NCBI RefSeq assembly: GCF_009380165.1
Contig: NZ_WHUF01000003.1
Location: 124,001-188,000 of the forward strand
From: Rugamonas rivuli
GTDB taxonomy: Bacteria > Pseudomonadota > Gammaproteobacteria > Burkholderiales > Burkholderiaceae_D
Direction: 5' to 3'
Length of the DNA: 64,000 nt
A model generated the notes under the pieces. The model was not told the origin of the DNA and made no database searches. It saw only the letters and a list, made by a program, of their open reading frames with translations. A program made the position numbers and the translations under genes. Of this stretch, positions 1 to 9,727 are shown piece by piece; position 1 is the stretch's first letter, and each line of letters starts with the position of its first letter.

Positions 1-3000
1 GCACCTTCAGCTGATGGCTGTGCGGCTCGCGCGGCACGTGCGGCACCATCGGCGGCGGCACGCCGTTCGCCAGCGGCAGCTCGAACGAGAACGTGCTGCC
101 GTCGCCAGGCGTGCTGACGGCGTTGATGCTGCCGCCCATCAGCTCGACCAGTTGGCGGCAGATCGCCAATCCCAGCCCGGTGCCGCCGTAGCGGCGCGTA
201 GTGGAGGCGTCGGCCTGCTCGAACTGCTGGAACAGGCGCGGAATGGCGTCGGCCTCGATGCCGATGCCGGTGTCGCTGACGCAGAAGCGGATGCGGTTCA
301 AGGCGCCCTTGAAGCCGGCGCGGGCGCGCTCGTCGTCCTCCTGCGGCACGCGTTCGACGCGCATCCGCACCGAACCTTTTTCAGTGAACTTGAAGGCGTT
401 GCCGACCAGGTTGACCAGCACCTGGCGCAAGCGCGTCGGATCGCCGACGACGAACTGCGGCAGCCCCTCGCCGAACTCCAGGCTGAAGCCCACGCTGTGC
501 GCCGCCGCCTGCTCCTCGAACAGGCTGACCACGTTCTCCACCGCCGACGACAACGAGAAGTCGATATTCTCGATGGTCAGCTTGCCGGCCTCGATCTTCG
601 AAAAGTCCAGCAGGTCGTTGATGATCGACAGCAGCGACTGCGCATTGGCCTGGCCGCGCAGGATCTGCTCGCGGGTGCTGACCGCCAGCCGGCTGTCGCG
701 GAGTGCGAAGCCCAGCATGCCGATCACGCCGGCCAGCGGGGTACGCATCTCGTGGCTCATATTGGCCAGGAATTCGGATTTCTGGCGGGTGGCGTCTTCC
801 GCCTTCTGCTTGGCCAGGCGCAGGCGCTCGTCGTTCTCCTGCAAGGCGCGGTTGGCCAGCGCCAGTTCCTCGGTGTGCAGGCGCACCTGGCGCTCCTGCT
901 GCATCAGCTGTTCCTGCGTCTGGCGCAGGGTTTGCAGCGCCTCTTCCAGCTGCTGGTAGGCGCGGGCGTTTTCCAGGCCGGCGGCGGCGTGCGAGGCCAG
1001 CGTCTGCAGCATGTCCATGTGCACTTGCTGGTAGGCGTCCTTCTCCAGGCTTTGCACGCACAGCAGGCCGACCACCTTGTCGCTGATGATCAGCGGCGCA
1101 TACATCATCGAGCGCGCCACGGCGGCCGGCACACCGTCCTCGCGTATGCAGGGCACCAGCGTGTCCAGGCCCGATTCGTCCATGTAGTCGCGGTATTCGG
1201 ACTCGAAGTCGTTAATGAACACCGGCTTGCGCTCCGTCAGGCACCATACGGCCAGCTGGTTGGGCTGGTCCAGCAGGCGTTGATAGGGCAAGGTGCGCAC
1301 GCCGGCCTCGATGGCGAACGGGAAGTCGATCACGCCGTCCTCCTCGCGCACGAAACCGATGCCGAAGATCTGCGCGTTCATCAGGTGGTGCACATGGCGG
1401 TACAGCGTGCGCATGGTGGTTTCCATGTCCAGCGTGGCGCTCATCTCGCGGCCCAATTCACTCAGCACCGAGATGTTGCGGTGAGCCTGTTCGACGTTTT
1501 CCTTCTGGCGCTCGACTTCTTCCTTCTGCCGCTCGGTGTCGACGCGGCGCTGCTCGGCCTCGGCGCGCTGCGCTTCCGCTTCCAGGCGGCGCTGCTCCAG
1601 TTCCTGCTTCTGCTGTTGCAGCAGCTGGTTCTTGTGTTCCACCTCCGCCGTGCGCGCGCTGACCAGTTCCTCCAGCCGTTGCTGCTGGTGGTGCAGGCTG
1701 CGCACGCGCGCGTGGTAGGCGGCGTATGCGGCGCCCGCCAGAGCCACGCCAAACAGCCCGCGGAACCACCAAGCCTTCCAGAACGGCGGCAGGATGGTGA
1801 TGTCCAGCGTGGCGGCGTTGTCGTTCCAGATGCCGTCCTTGTTGGCGGCCTTGACGCGGAAGGTGTACTTGCCGGGATCGAGATTGGTGTAGGTGGCGAA
1901 GCGCTTGGTGGAATCCGTCACCACCCAGTCCTCGTCGAAGCCCTGCAGCTGGTAGGCGAAGCGGTTGCGCTGCGGCGCCGCGTAATGCAGCGCCGCGAAC
2001 TCCAGCGAGAAGACGGAATCGCCTTCCAGCAGCGTGAGCGCGTTGGTGTGTTCGATCGCCACCTTCAGCACGTCGGGATGCTCGCCCTGCCCCGGCTTGA
2101 GCGACTTGTTAAAGATCTGGAAGTCGGTGATGGCCACGGTCGGCGCCACGCTGTTCTCGCGCACTTCCGGCGGCGAGAAGGCGGTGATGCCGTTGAAGCC
2201 GCCGAAGTACAGCGTGCCGTCCGGCGTGCGCAGCGCGGCGCCGTCGAAGTAGGCGCCTTCGATGGTGCCGTCGGCGCCGCTGTAGTTGCGCACCAGGCCA
2301 GTCTCGGTGTTGAGGCGCGACAGGCCGCTGTTGGTGCTCAGCCAGAGATTGCCGGCGTCGTCAGGCAGGATCGATGCGATGGCGTCGTCGGCGATGCCGT
2401 CCTTGCGCAGGTAGCGGCGGAAGCGGATGCCGCCGTCGGCCGCCACTTCCATCTTGTTCAGGCCCGCCGCCGTACCAACCCAGATGATGCCGCGCCCATC
2501 CTCGTACAGGTAGTGCACCTCGTCGTGACTGAGGCTGAAGGGATCGGCCGCGTCGCGCCGGAAGTGGCGGAACTTGCCGGTCTTGCGGTCCAGCAGATCG
2601 AGGCCGTTGAAGGTGCCTATCCATAGCTGGCCCTTGCGGTCCTCCAGTATCGGCCGCACCACGTTGTCGGCCAGGCTGCTCATGTCGGACGGATCGTGGC
2701 GGAAGGTGCGCACCTCCATGCTCTGCGGGTCCAGCCGGTGCAGGCCGCCGCGCGAGGCGATCCACAGGATGCCGCTGCGGTCGCCGACGATGTTGCGGAT
2801 GGTGTCGCTGGCCGGGTCGCCGCGCACGAAGGACAGCGCCTTGATCGCGCCGTTCTCCACGTTCAGGTGGTTGACGCCGGCCCGGCCGCCGATCCACATA
2901 TTGCCGTTCTTCTCGCGCCACAGCGCCGTCACCTGGTCGTCGCTCAAGCTGTTGGCGCGCAGCGGATCGTGGCGCCACACCTTGCCCTCGCCGATGACCG

Positions 3001-4219
3001 GGTCGTACAGATTGAGGCCGCCGCTGCTGCCCAGCCACAGCTGGCCGCGCGCCTCGGCGACGATGGCGCGCACCTTGTTGTCGGACAGCGTGTTCGGAAT
3101 ATCGGCCTGGCGCACGATGCGGGCGAAGCCGCCGCTGCCCAGGTCCACGCGGCTGGCGCCGTCGTTCCAGGTGCCGACCCAGAAGGTGCCGACACGGTCG
3201 CGGAACAGCGCCGAGATCTGGTTGTCCGCGACGCTGTGGCTGTCGCTGAATTGATGCAGATACTGCACCAGGCGGTTCTCGGCCGGCAGCCAGCGCAGCA
3301 GGCCGTCGGCCTGGGTGCCGACCCAGACGTTGGTCTCGGCGTCGACGTACAGCGTGGTGATGCTCATGCCCGGCTTCATGCCCTCGCGCGTACCGAGGCG
3401 GCGGCGCTGCGGCTCCTTGCCCAGCAGGCGCCATTGTTCCAGCCCGCCCAGCGTGCCGACCCACAGCGTCTGCGCGCTGTCGACCTGCAGCGCCAGCACC
3501 GCGTTGTATTTGCTGTCGCCGCTGGCGTCTATCGTGAAGTGCTGGAAGCGCGATTCGCCCGGCGCCAGCATATCGAGGCCGGTGGCGGTGGCCACCCACA
3601 GGCGGCCGGCGGCGTCGCGCGCCAGCGCGTTGACCTGGTCGTTGGCCAGGCTGCCGGCATCGGCCGGGTCGTGGTGCCAGCTGGTGAAGCGCTTGCTGAC
3701 CGGGTCGAAGTGATGCAGGCCGTCGGCGCTGGCCAGCCACAGGCCGCCCAGGCCATCGTCGGCGATGGCGCGCACGTGGCGGTTGCCGTTGCCGCGCTGC
3801 GCCGATTCATGCGGCAGGAAGTGGGTGAAGGTCTTGGTGGCGGCGTCGTAGCGATCCAGGCCGCCGTCGGTGCCCACCCACAGCTGGCCGGAGCGGTCCA
3901 GGTGCAGCACGCGCACCCAGTTGTCCGCCAGGCTGCGCGGGTCGGAGACTGCGCTCTTGTAAGTGACGGTGCGGTAGCCGTCGAAGCGGGTCAGGCCGGC
4001 CTGGGTGCCCAGCCAGATGAAACCCTGCTTGTCCTGGGCGATGGCCAGCACCGACTCCTGCGCCAGCCCGTGTTCGACGCTGAGCTGCTCGAAACGCAGC
4101 GTGCGCGGCGGCGCCCCCGCCCATGCAGCGGCCGTGCCCATGCCCCACAACAGCAGGACGGGCAGCAGCAAACGGCTACAAAGGCGTAAAAAAAACAACA
4201 AGGAAAGCCCCGTTTTCAG
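1..4219 (-). CDS. Propeller-domain sensor histidine kinase, partial (C-terminal end off the window)
   Basis: The frame is open from 4219 down to the left edge, more than 1,400 codons. Order seen: an uncleaved-looking signal peptide or anchor; about 12-14 two-component-propeller repeats starting with LRFEQLSVEHGLAQ and recurring WVGT/GGL motifs; a Y_Y_Y-like segment; one membrane helix near 1720-1790; an Arg/Glu/Gln-rich coiled coil; a GAF domain (about 1000-1450); HisKA with the H-box MSHEMRTPLAGVIGML at 760; and HATPase with DTGIGI and GGTGLGL. Family knowledge: such proteins sense polysaccharide or other nutrients in the periplasm and are often hybrids with receiver and AraC domains, which would lie beyond position 1. 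The start is uncertain. No ATG precedes the signal peptide; CTG at 4219 overlaps the TGA of the upstream patatin gene (CTGA), TTG at 4201 is the alternative, and ATG at 4141 would cut the signal peptide. Confidence 0.9.
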   Translation of the reverse strand, partial: MKTGLSLLFFLRLCSRLLLPVLLLWGMGTAAAWAGAPPRTLRFEQLSVEHGLAQESVLAIAQDKQGFIWLGTQAGLTRFDGYRTVTYKSAVSDPRSLADNWVRVLHLDRSGQLWVGTDGGLDRYDAATKTFTHFLPHESAQRGNGNRHVRAIADDGLGGLWLASADGLHHFDPVSKRFTSWHHDPADAGSLANDQVNALARDAAGRLWVATATGLDMLAPGESRFQHFTIDASGDSKYNAVLALQVDSAQTLWVGTLGGLEQWRLLGKEPQRRRLGTREGMKPGMSITTLYVDAETNVWVGTQADGLLRWLPAENRLVQYLHQFSDSHSVADNQISALFRDRVGTFWVGTWNDGASRVDLGSGGFARIVRQADIPNTLSDNKVRAIVAEARGQLWLGSSGGLNLYDPVIGEGKVWRHDPLRANSLSDDQVTALWREKNGNMWIGGRAGVNHLNVENGAIKALSFVRGDPASDTIRNIVGDRSGILWIASRGGLHRLDPQSMEVRTFRHDPSDMSSLADNVVRPILEDRKGQLWIGTFNGLDLLDRKTGKFRHFRRDAADPFSLSHDEVHYLYEDGRGIIWVGTAAGLNKMEVAADGGIRFRRYLRKDGIADDAIASILPDDAGNLWLSTNSGLSRLNTETGLVRNYSGADGTIEGAYFDGAALRTPDGTLYFGGFNGITAFSPPEVRENSVAPTVAITDFQIFNKSLKPGQGEHPDVLKVAIEHTNALTLLEGDSVFSLEFAALHYAAPQRNRFAYQLQGFDEDWVVTDSTKRFATYTNLDPGKYTFRVKAANKDGIWNDNAATLDITILPPFWKAWWFRGLFGVALAGAAYAAYHARVRSLHHQQQRLEELVSARTAEVEHKNQLLQQQKQELEQRRLEAEAQRAEAEQRRVDTERQKEEVERQKENVEQAHRNISVLSELGREMSATLDMETTMRTLYRHVHHLMNAQIFGIGFVREEDGVIDFPFAIEAGVRTLPYQRLLDQPNQLAVWCLTERKPVFINDFESEYRDYMDESGLDTLVPCIREDGVPAAVARSMMYAPLIISDKVVGLLCVQSLEKDAYQQVHMDMLQTLASHAAAGLENARAYQQLEEALQTLRQTQEQLMQQERQVRLHTEELALANRALQENDERLRLAKQKAEDATRQKSEFLANMSHEMRTPLAGVIGMLGFALRDSRLAVSTREQILRGQANAQSLLSIINDLLDFSKIEAGKLTIENIDFSLSSAVENVVSLFEEQAAAHSVGFSLEFGEGLPQFVVGDPTRLRQVLVNLVGNAFKFTEKGSVRMRVERVPQEDDERARAGFKGALNRIRFCVSDTGIGIEADAIPRLFQQFEQADASTTRRYGGTGLGLAICRQLVELMGGSINAVSTPGDGSTFSFELPLANGVPPPMVPHVPREPHSHQLKV

Positions 4220-5391
4220 GATTCGAAGAAGGCCAGCACATCGTCCTTGCGCGCTTGCGTGTCGCGCTGTCCGAGGCGGATCAACTCGCAAGTATACGTT
4301 GATTCGAACAAGAGGTACGACGCGAGTGCGGCGCCGCGTGTTTCGGTGGCTCCTATCCCCGACAGCATGGTGCGTATCGGCGCAGGCAAACTGGCGATGT
4401 GGCGGCTGGCGATATCGTCCAACCGCTCGGACGGCGCGATCACCAGCAGCTTGACCGGCTTGAGCGGCGTCTGTTCCAGCAGCTCCGGCGGCAGCATGGA
4501 CAAGGTCTTGTTGACCCGCTCCAGCCGCTCGATGTCGACCGCCAGGCTGTCGAGGAAGATCGAGGACATCGCGTGGCCGGCGATCTGCGCCAGGCTCGGA
4601 TAGCGGGCGGCGCTCTTCTCGGCGGCGCTGCGGGCCGGTTCGGTCAGACGGCCGGCGCCGACTACCAGCACCTTGCTGGCGCCGAGGTGGATGGCCGGCG
4701 AGATCGGCGCCAGCTGGCGCATCGAGCCGTCGCCGCAGTATTCGCGGTGGCCGCCCATGTACAGCGGCGTGGCCGGGAAGATGAAGGGGATCGCCGACGA
4801 CGCCAGCAAATGCTCGACGCCGATCTGGTCCTGCAGCGCCACGCGCTGCATGCGTATCCACGGCGCGATGTCGGCGGCGGTCTGGTAAAAGGTCAGGTGG
4901 TTGCCGGCGGTGTAGGACGAGGCGGTGACGGCCAGCGCATGCAGCAGGCCTTCGGACAGCACCGCGTCCAGGCGCGGCAGGTCGAGCATGCGGTGCAGCA
5001 GGCCGACCAGCGGGGTATTGTCGAGCAGCGACGCGGGCGGCGCGGCGCGCCATTTGCGCAGCAGCCAGCCGAACGACAGCAGCGACAGCCAGCGCGCGCC
5101 GGAGCGGATCACTCCCAGCGAATCGGCGCGGTAGACCTGTTCGACCTCGATGTGCTGCCAGACGTCGAGCAGCTTTTGCACGCCCTCGCCGAAGTTATCG
5201 GCACGGCAGGCCAGCGCGGTGGCGTTGATGGCGCCGGCCGAGGTGCCGCATATGATGTCGAACGGGTTGCGCGCAGGAGGCCAGCCCGCTTCCCACAGTA
5301 TCTCCGAGATCGCCTGCAGCACGCCGACCTGGTAAGCGGCGCGGGCGCCGCCGCCCGTCAGGATCAACCCTGTTTTCTTTTGAATTCCCAT
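4216..5391 (-). CDS. Patatin-like phospholipase
   Basis: A 391-residue serine acyl hydrolase of the patatin family. It has the oxyanion-hole loop GGGARAAYQVGVL near residues 13-25, the nucleophile elbow GTSAG (Ser51) and the catalytic DGS motif in YCGDGSMRQLAP about two thirds of the way along. There is no signal peptide, so it is probably cytoplasmic or membrane-peripheral, where it would hydrolyse phospholipid or lipid acyl esters. The stop codon overlaps the putative start of the downstream propeller kinase, suggesting translational coupling. That pairing is unusual and its logic is unknown. The substrate cannot be told from sequence. Confidence 0.9.
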   Translation of the reverse strand: MGIQKKTGLILTGGGARAAYQVGVLQAISEILWEAGWPPARNPFDIICGTSAGAINATALACRADNFGEGVQKLLDVWQHIEVEQVYRADSLGVIRSGARWLSLLSFGWLLRKWRAAPPASLLDNTPLVGLLHRMLDLPRLDAVLSEGLLHALAVTASSYTAGNHLTFYQTAADIAPWIRMQRVALQDQIGVEHLLASSAIPFIFPATPLYMGGHREYCGDGSMRQLAPISPAIHLGASKVLVVGAGRLTEPARSAAEKSAARYPSLAQIAGHAMSSIFLDSLAVDIERLERVNKTLSMLPPELLEQTPLKPVKLLVIAPSERLDDIASRHIASLPAPIRTMLSGIGATETRGAALASYLLFESTYTCELIRLGQRDTQARKDDVLAFFES

Positions 5392-5449
5392 ACGACAAGA
5401 TTAGCAGGGTCTGCCGGATTTGGGGCGCGTTTGACGCCGTTTGACACCA

Positions 5450-7240
5450 TTATTCGCCTAATACGACACCTTCGCGACGGGGATCGGCGCCGCCGAACCA
5501 CTCCGGCTTGCCGTTGACGGTGCGGCGCTGGATGCCCTGCAGGCCGGAATTGAGCTCGAACTCGCGCACCTGGTGGCCGCGCGCCTTCAGCTGCTCGATG
5601 ACGGCCGGCGTCACGCGCCCTGCTTCCAGCTCGGTCGGGCCGTTGCGGCTGCCGAAGTTGGGCAGGCTGATGGCCTGCTGCACATCGAGCTTCCAGTCCA
5701 GCGTGCCGACCAGCACCTTGGCCACGTAGTTGATGATAGTCGAACCACCCGGCGAGCCGGTGGCCAGCACCAGCTTGTGCGTGCCCTTGTCGAACACCAG
5801 CGTCGGCGACATGGCGCTGCGCGGCCGTTTGCCGGCCTGCACGCGGTTGGCGATCGGGCCGTTCTCGTCCTGCGAATCGAAGGAGAAGTCGGTCAGCTGG
5901 TTGTTCAGCATGAAGCCGTCGACCATCTGGCGCGCGCCGAAGGCGTCTTCCACCGAGGTGGTCATCGACAGGCCGCCGCCGAAGGCGTCCACCGCCACCA
6001 AGTGGGAGGTGGACGGTTTGTCGATGGCGGTGTCGGCGCCCCACGCCACCTGCATCGTGGCCGGTACGCCGTAGTTGGCGCGGCCCATGGACTTCTCGCC
6101 GATCAGCGATGCGCGCTGCTTCAGGTAGCCCTTGTCCAGCAAGGCCTCCACGCCTTTGCCCGGCAGCGGCACGAAGTCGGTGTCGGCGGCGTAGCGGTTG
6201 CGGTCCGCGTAGGCCAGGCGGCCTGCCTCGGTGAACAGGTGGATGCCTTCGGCCGTCAGCGCGCCGTTGACCGGTTTGTAGGGAGCGATGTCCTTCACTT
6301 CCAGGATGCCCAGCATCTGCGCGATGGCGATGCCGCCGGAGGATGGCGGCGGTGCGCCGCACACGGTCCATGCCTTGTAGTCGCTGCATACCGGCGTGCG
6401 CTCCTTGGCCTGGTAGCCGGCGATGTCGGCGGCGGTCAGCTTGCCGGGATTGGTCGGATGCGAGGCCACCTTGGCGGCGATGTCGCGGGCGATGCGGCCT
6501 TTGTAGAAGGCGTCGGCGCCGCCGTCGGCGATCTCGCGCAGCGTGCGCGCCAGTTCAGGGTTCTTCAGCAGATAGCCGACCGGACGCGGCTTGCCGTCTT
6601 CGCCGAAGAAGTAGGCTTTGGCGACCGGGTCGCGCGACAGGTAGCGGTCATACGACAGCAGCGCGTTCAGGCGCGGGCTGACATTGAAGCCGTCTTCGGC
6701 CAGCTTGATGGCCGGCGCGAACAGCGCTTTCCATGGCAGCTTGCCGTGCTCCTTGTGGGCCAGCTCCAGCATGCGCAGCACGCCGGGGGCGCCGACCGAG
6801 CGGCCGCCGATCACGCCGACTTCGCGCGAGACGGCCTTGCCGTCCTTGTCCTGGAACAGGTGTTCGTCCGCTGCGGCGGGCGCGGTTTCGCGGCCGTCGT
6901 AGGATTGCACGCGCTTGCCGTCGGAGTACAGCAGGAAGGAGCCGCCGCCGATACCGGACGATTGCGGCTCCACCAGCGTCAGCACCAGCTGGGTGGCGAT
7001 GGCGGCGTCGATGGCGCTGCCGCCTTGCTTGAGCATCTGGTAGCCGGCCTGGGTGGCGAGCGGGTTGGCTGCCGCCACCATGAATTTTTGCGCGGACTTG
7101 CCGGCCTTTTCGGCATAGCCGGTGGCGATTTCGGGCGCGGCATCGGCGCTGGTGCGTTGTGCGTAGGCCGGCGCGTGCAGTGCGGCCAGCAGGGGAAGGG
7201 ACAGCGCGAAGCTGAGCGCCAGGGGCTTCAAACGGGACAT
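5450..7240 (-). CDS. ggt: Gamma-glutamyltransferase (glutathione hydrolase), periplasmic
   Basis: A 596-residue N-terminal-nucleophile hydrolase that cleaves glutathione and transfers gamma-glutamyl groups in the periplasm. The N-terminus is a Sec signal peptide ending near AYA-Q. The autoprocessing site is the STSHLVAVD segment, with Thr411 as the expected nucleophile and first residue of the small subunit by comparison with TTHYSVVD of E. coli. The substrate-binding GSPGGSTIINYV motif follows. Full length for the family. ATG at 7240 is preceded by GGAGAG. It is separated from the upstream dehydrogenase by a stem-loop, so it probably has its own promoter there. Confidence 0.96.
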   Translation of the reverse strand: MSRLKPLALSFALSLPLLAALHAPAYAQRTSADAAPEIATGYAEKAGKSAQKFMVAAANPLATQAGYQMLKQGGSAIDAAIATQLVLTLVEPQSSGIGGGSFLLYSDGKRVQSYDGRETAPAAADEHLFQDKDGKAVSREVGVIGGRSVGAPGVLRMLELAHKEHGKLPWKALFAPAIKLAEDGFNVSPRLNALLSYDRYLSRDPVAKAYFFGEDGKPRPVGYLLKNPELARTLREIADGGADAFYKGRIARDIAAKVASHPTNPGKLTAADIAGYQAKERTPVCSDYKAWTVCGAPPPSSGGIAIAQMLGILEVKDIAPYKPVNGALTAEGIHLFTEAGRLAYADRNRYAADTDFVPLPGKGVEALLDKGYLKQRASLIGEKSMGRANYGVPATMQVAWGADTAIDKPSTSHLVAVDAFGGGLSMTTSVEDAFGARQMVDGFMLNNQLTDFSFDSQDENGPIANRVQAGKRPRSAMSPTLVFDKGTHKLVLATGSPGGSTIINYVAKVLVGTLDWKLDVQQAISLPNFGSRNGPTELEAGRVTPAVIEQLKARGHQVREFELNSGLQGIQRRTVNGKPEWFGGADPRREGVVLGE

Positions 7241-7249
7241 GGACTCTCC

Positions 7250-7283
7250 AAAATAAGAGGCGCGCGGCCAGGGCCGCGCGCCC
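7250..7283 (-). terminator. Stem-loop terminator after the dehydrogenase gene
   Basis: Two 11-base arms, GGCGCGCGGCC and GGCCGCGCGCC (7259-7282, a near-continuous GC palindrome), are followed in the minus direction by TCTTATTTT. The stem is very strong but the T tract is broken, so termination may be partial. Confidence 0.55.
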
Positions 7284-7331
7284 GATCACTCTGGCATCCT
7301 ACACGAAATCGAGTAAATCGTTTTCGCGGTC

Positions 7332-8090
<759 letters not shown>

Positions 8091-8119
8091 GTGTGTCCCT
8101 ATCTCGTTTTTATTTGACG

Positions 8120-8134
8120 TTTACGTTAACGTCA
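8120..8134. promoter_or_regulatory. LiuR-like operator upstream of the hydroxyacyl-CoA dehydrogenase
   Basis: TTTACGTTAACGTCA is a near-perfect palindrome around GTTAAC. It resembles, from memory, the TTTACGTTAACGTAAA consensus of LiuR, a MerR-family repressor of branched-chain amino-acid degradation. It lies about 30 bases before the ATG of the dehydrogenase and overlaps the 3' end of the glycosyltransferase gene. Confidence 0.5.
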
Positions 8135-9352
8135 CCTCGCAATTGTAGCGAATTTTTTATCGGAGATGAGGAAATCGATGACCAGTGCGGCGAGAATGAT
8201 CAACAGAGGCATGATCGGCTCCCGGTAGCGATAAATCACATAGAAAATCATGTGCACGGCGGTGTAGCACAGGATGGCCAGCCAGATGAGGCCGGTATTG
8301 GGGGTGCGCAGCCGCCGATAGGCCATGCCGGCCACCGCCAAGCCGCAGATCAAAACATACTGGGCGAGCCAGGCCAGGCGCGTCAGGGCCTCTCCTTTGG
8401 ACTGAGGGCCCTCCCCCTCGTGTATCGGGGGCATCCAGAACAGGGCGGCTTTTTTAAAGGACAGCTTGAGGAACCGGGCTGGGTTCTGCCTTATCCAGGC
8501 CAGCGCTTCAGATTTCAATGTGTTGTTTGCCACCAGCTCCCCTTGCTTGCGCAACAGCTGCCAGGTCGGGCCTCTCGGCGTGTCGGCAATGGAGATGAAC
8601 ATGCCGTTGGCGGCGGGATTGTTTCCCAGGTAGAGATTGAAGCCTCCGTTCGTATTTAAAACGGGGGCGCCGACGACCTGGTAGTTTCGGATCAGCCAAG
8701 GCGCCACGACCAGCATGGCGACCAATCCGGCCAAGCCCAGCCTTGCCAGTTTCCGGGAAAAAGACAAGGGCGACATCGCCAGCGCAATCACCAGCACCGG
8801 GGCAAGCGCCAACCCGGCATTTCCGGCAATTGCAAGCAAACCAAGCACAGCCCCGATGGAGGCCGCAATCCGCGCCGACGGATGGTATGTGCAGCGCAAG
8901 GACAGCAGGACAACACCAAGCATCAGCGGCGTCATGAGATTTTCTTTGGCAAGGTATGCCGCGTAAATCCATGACGGCAGGTAAAGGGCGTAGATGCCGA
9001 CGCTGAGCAGCCGTCCCGCCCTGCCGGCTCCGGCCTCCCTGGCGATCAGGTAAATCAGCCACGCGCTGACAGTGCACAGCAATGCGTTCGCAAGCAGCGC
9101 CGCCAACAAGTGGTGGCCAAAGACTGCAAAGACTGGCGCTAAAACAAACAGCGGATAACCGGCGCTCAGGAACGCGGAGTTGCCGCCTTCAAGCAAGCCC
9201 CTGCCCGCAAGCAGGTTCACGGCCATGTGCTCATATCCCGCATAGTCGCTGACAGGCTTGAATTGGAAGGCAACGGCTGTCGCGGCCCGTACGAAGAACG
9301 CAAGAACCAGGATCAAGGCCAGGCACTGCTTTTCACTGATACGAGTTCGCAT
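8132..9352 (-). CDS. GT-C type membrane glycosyltransferase (GT39/ArnT-like)
   Basis: About 406 residues with roughly 10-11 hydrophobic segments. The first periplasmic loop begins FKPVSDYAGYEHMAVNLL, where the acidic residue after the first helix is the usual GT-C catalytic position. The segment SAGYPLFVLAPVFAVFG is typical of the PMT/ArnT superfamily. Such enzymes transfer a sugar from a polyprenyl-phosphate donor on the periplasmic face. The start is either ATG at 9352 or GTG at 9361, which directly abuts the stop of the EmrE-like gene; I prefer the ATG. It is the last gene of the operon HAD-UbiA, EmrE-like, GT-C. The acceptor is unknown. Confidence 0.8.
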   Translation of the reverse strand: MRTRISEKQCLALILVLAFFVRAATAVAFQFKPVSDYAGYEHMAVNLLAGRGLLEGGNSAFLSAGYPLFVLAPVFAVFGHHLLAALLANALLCTVSAWLIYLIAREAGAGRAGRLLSVGIYALYLPSWIYAAYLAKENLMTPLMLGVVLLSLRCTYHPSARIAASIGAVLGLLAIAGNAGLALAPVLVIALAMSPLSFSRKLARLGLAGLVAMLVVAPWLIRNYQVVGAPVLNTNGGFNLYLGNNPAANGMFISIADTPRGPTWQLLRKQGELVANNTLKSEALAWIRQNPARFLKLSFKKAALFWMPPIHEGEGPQSKGEALTRLAWLAQYVLICGLAVAGMAYRRLRTPNTGLIWLAILCYTAVHMIFYVIYRYREPIMPLLIILAALVIDFLISDKKFATIAR

Positions 9353-9361
9353 AGGTATCAC

Positions 9362-9727
9362 CTAGCTCTTGCTGACTAAAAAAACCCCGGCACAAATCAG
9401 CGCAACCCCGGCGGTGCGCAGCATCGTCACCTGCTCCCCTGCCAGCAAGCCGACGACGACCGTGAGTCCGAAGCCCAATCCAACCAAGGGATAGGCCTTG
9501 CTGATATCCCACTTGGATAACACCTCAAGCCAGACCATGGCGCCAAGCCCATACAGGAAGAAGCCGCCCAGCACGAAGCTGTTTGAAAACACCGTGACGA
9601 TGGTACGCAGCGCCAGTGGCTGTGCCATGACCTCCCTCACCTCCGCGCTGGACATGCCCGCCTTCAAGGCAAACTGTGCGGCGACAGAGAACGCGATGCT
9701 CACGATGGCAGTCAGAAGAGTATTCAT
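9362..9727 (-). CDS. Small multidrug-resistance/EamA-type four-helix membrane protein, putative lipid-sugar flippase
   Basis: A 121-residue, four-helix protein starting MNTLLTAIVSIAF. It carries the SMR/ArnE-F features GLGAMVWLEVLSKWDISKAYPLVG and GEQVTMLRTAGVALICAGV. Its start overlaps the stop of the UbiA gene (ATGA, 9727-9724) and the glycosyltransferase follows with no gap. Family relatives ArnE/F and similar small proteins flip polyprenyl-phosphate sugars. That role here is inferred from the neighbours, and drug efflux cannot be excluded. A longer frame reaching 10009 is open but only reads the UbiA gene out of frame. Confidence 0.82.
   Translation of the reverse strand: MNTLLTAIVSIAFSVAAQFALKAGMSSAEVREVMAQPLALRTIVTVFSNSFVLGGFFLYGLGAMVWLEVLSKWDISKAYPLVGLGFGLTVVVGLLAGEQVTMLRTAGVALICAGVFLVSKS

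Noticed and set aside
14..2626. Long plus-strand open frame opposite the propeller kinase
   Set aside because: High-GC antisense shadow: Ala/Arg/Gln/His-rich, no domain, and the opposite strand encodes clear propeller, GAF and kinase motifs in one continuous frame.
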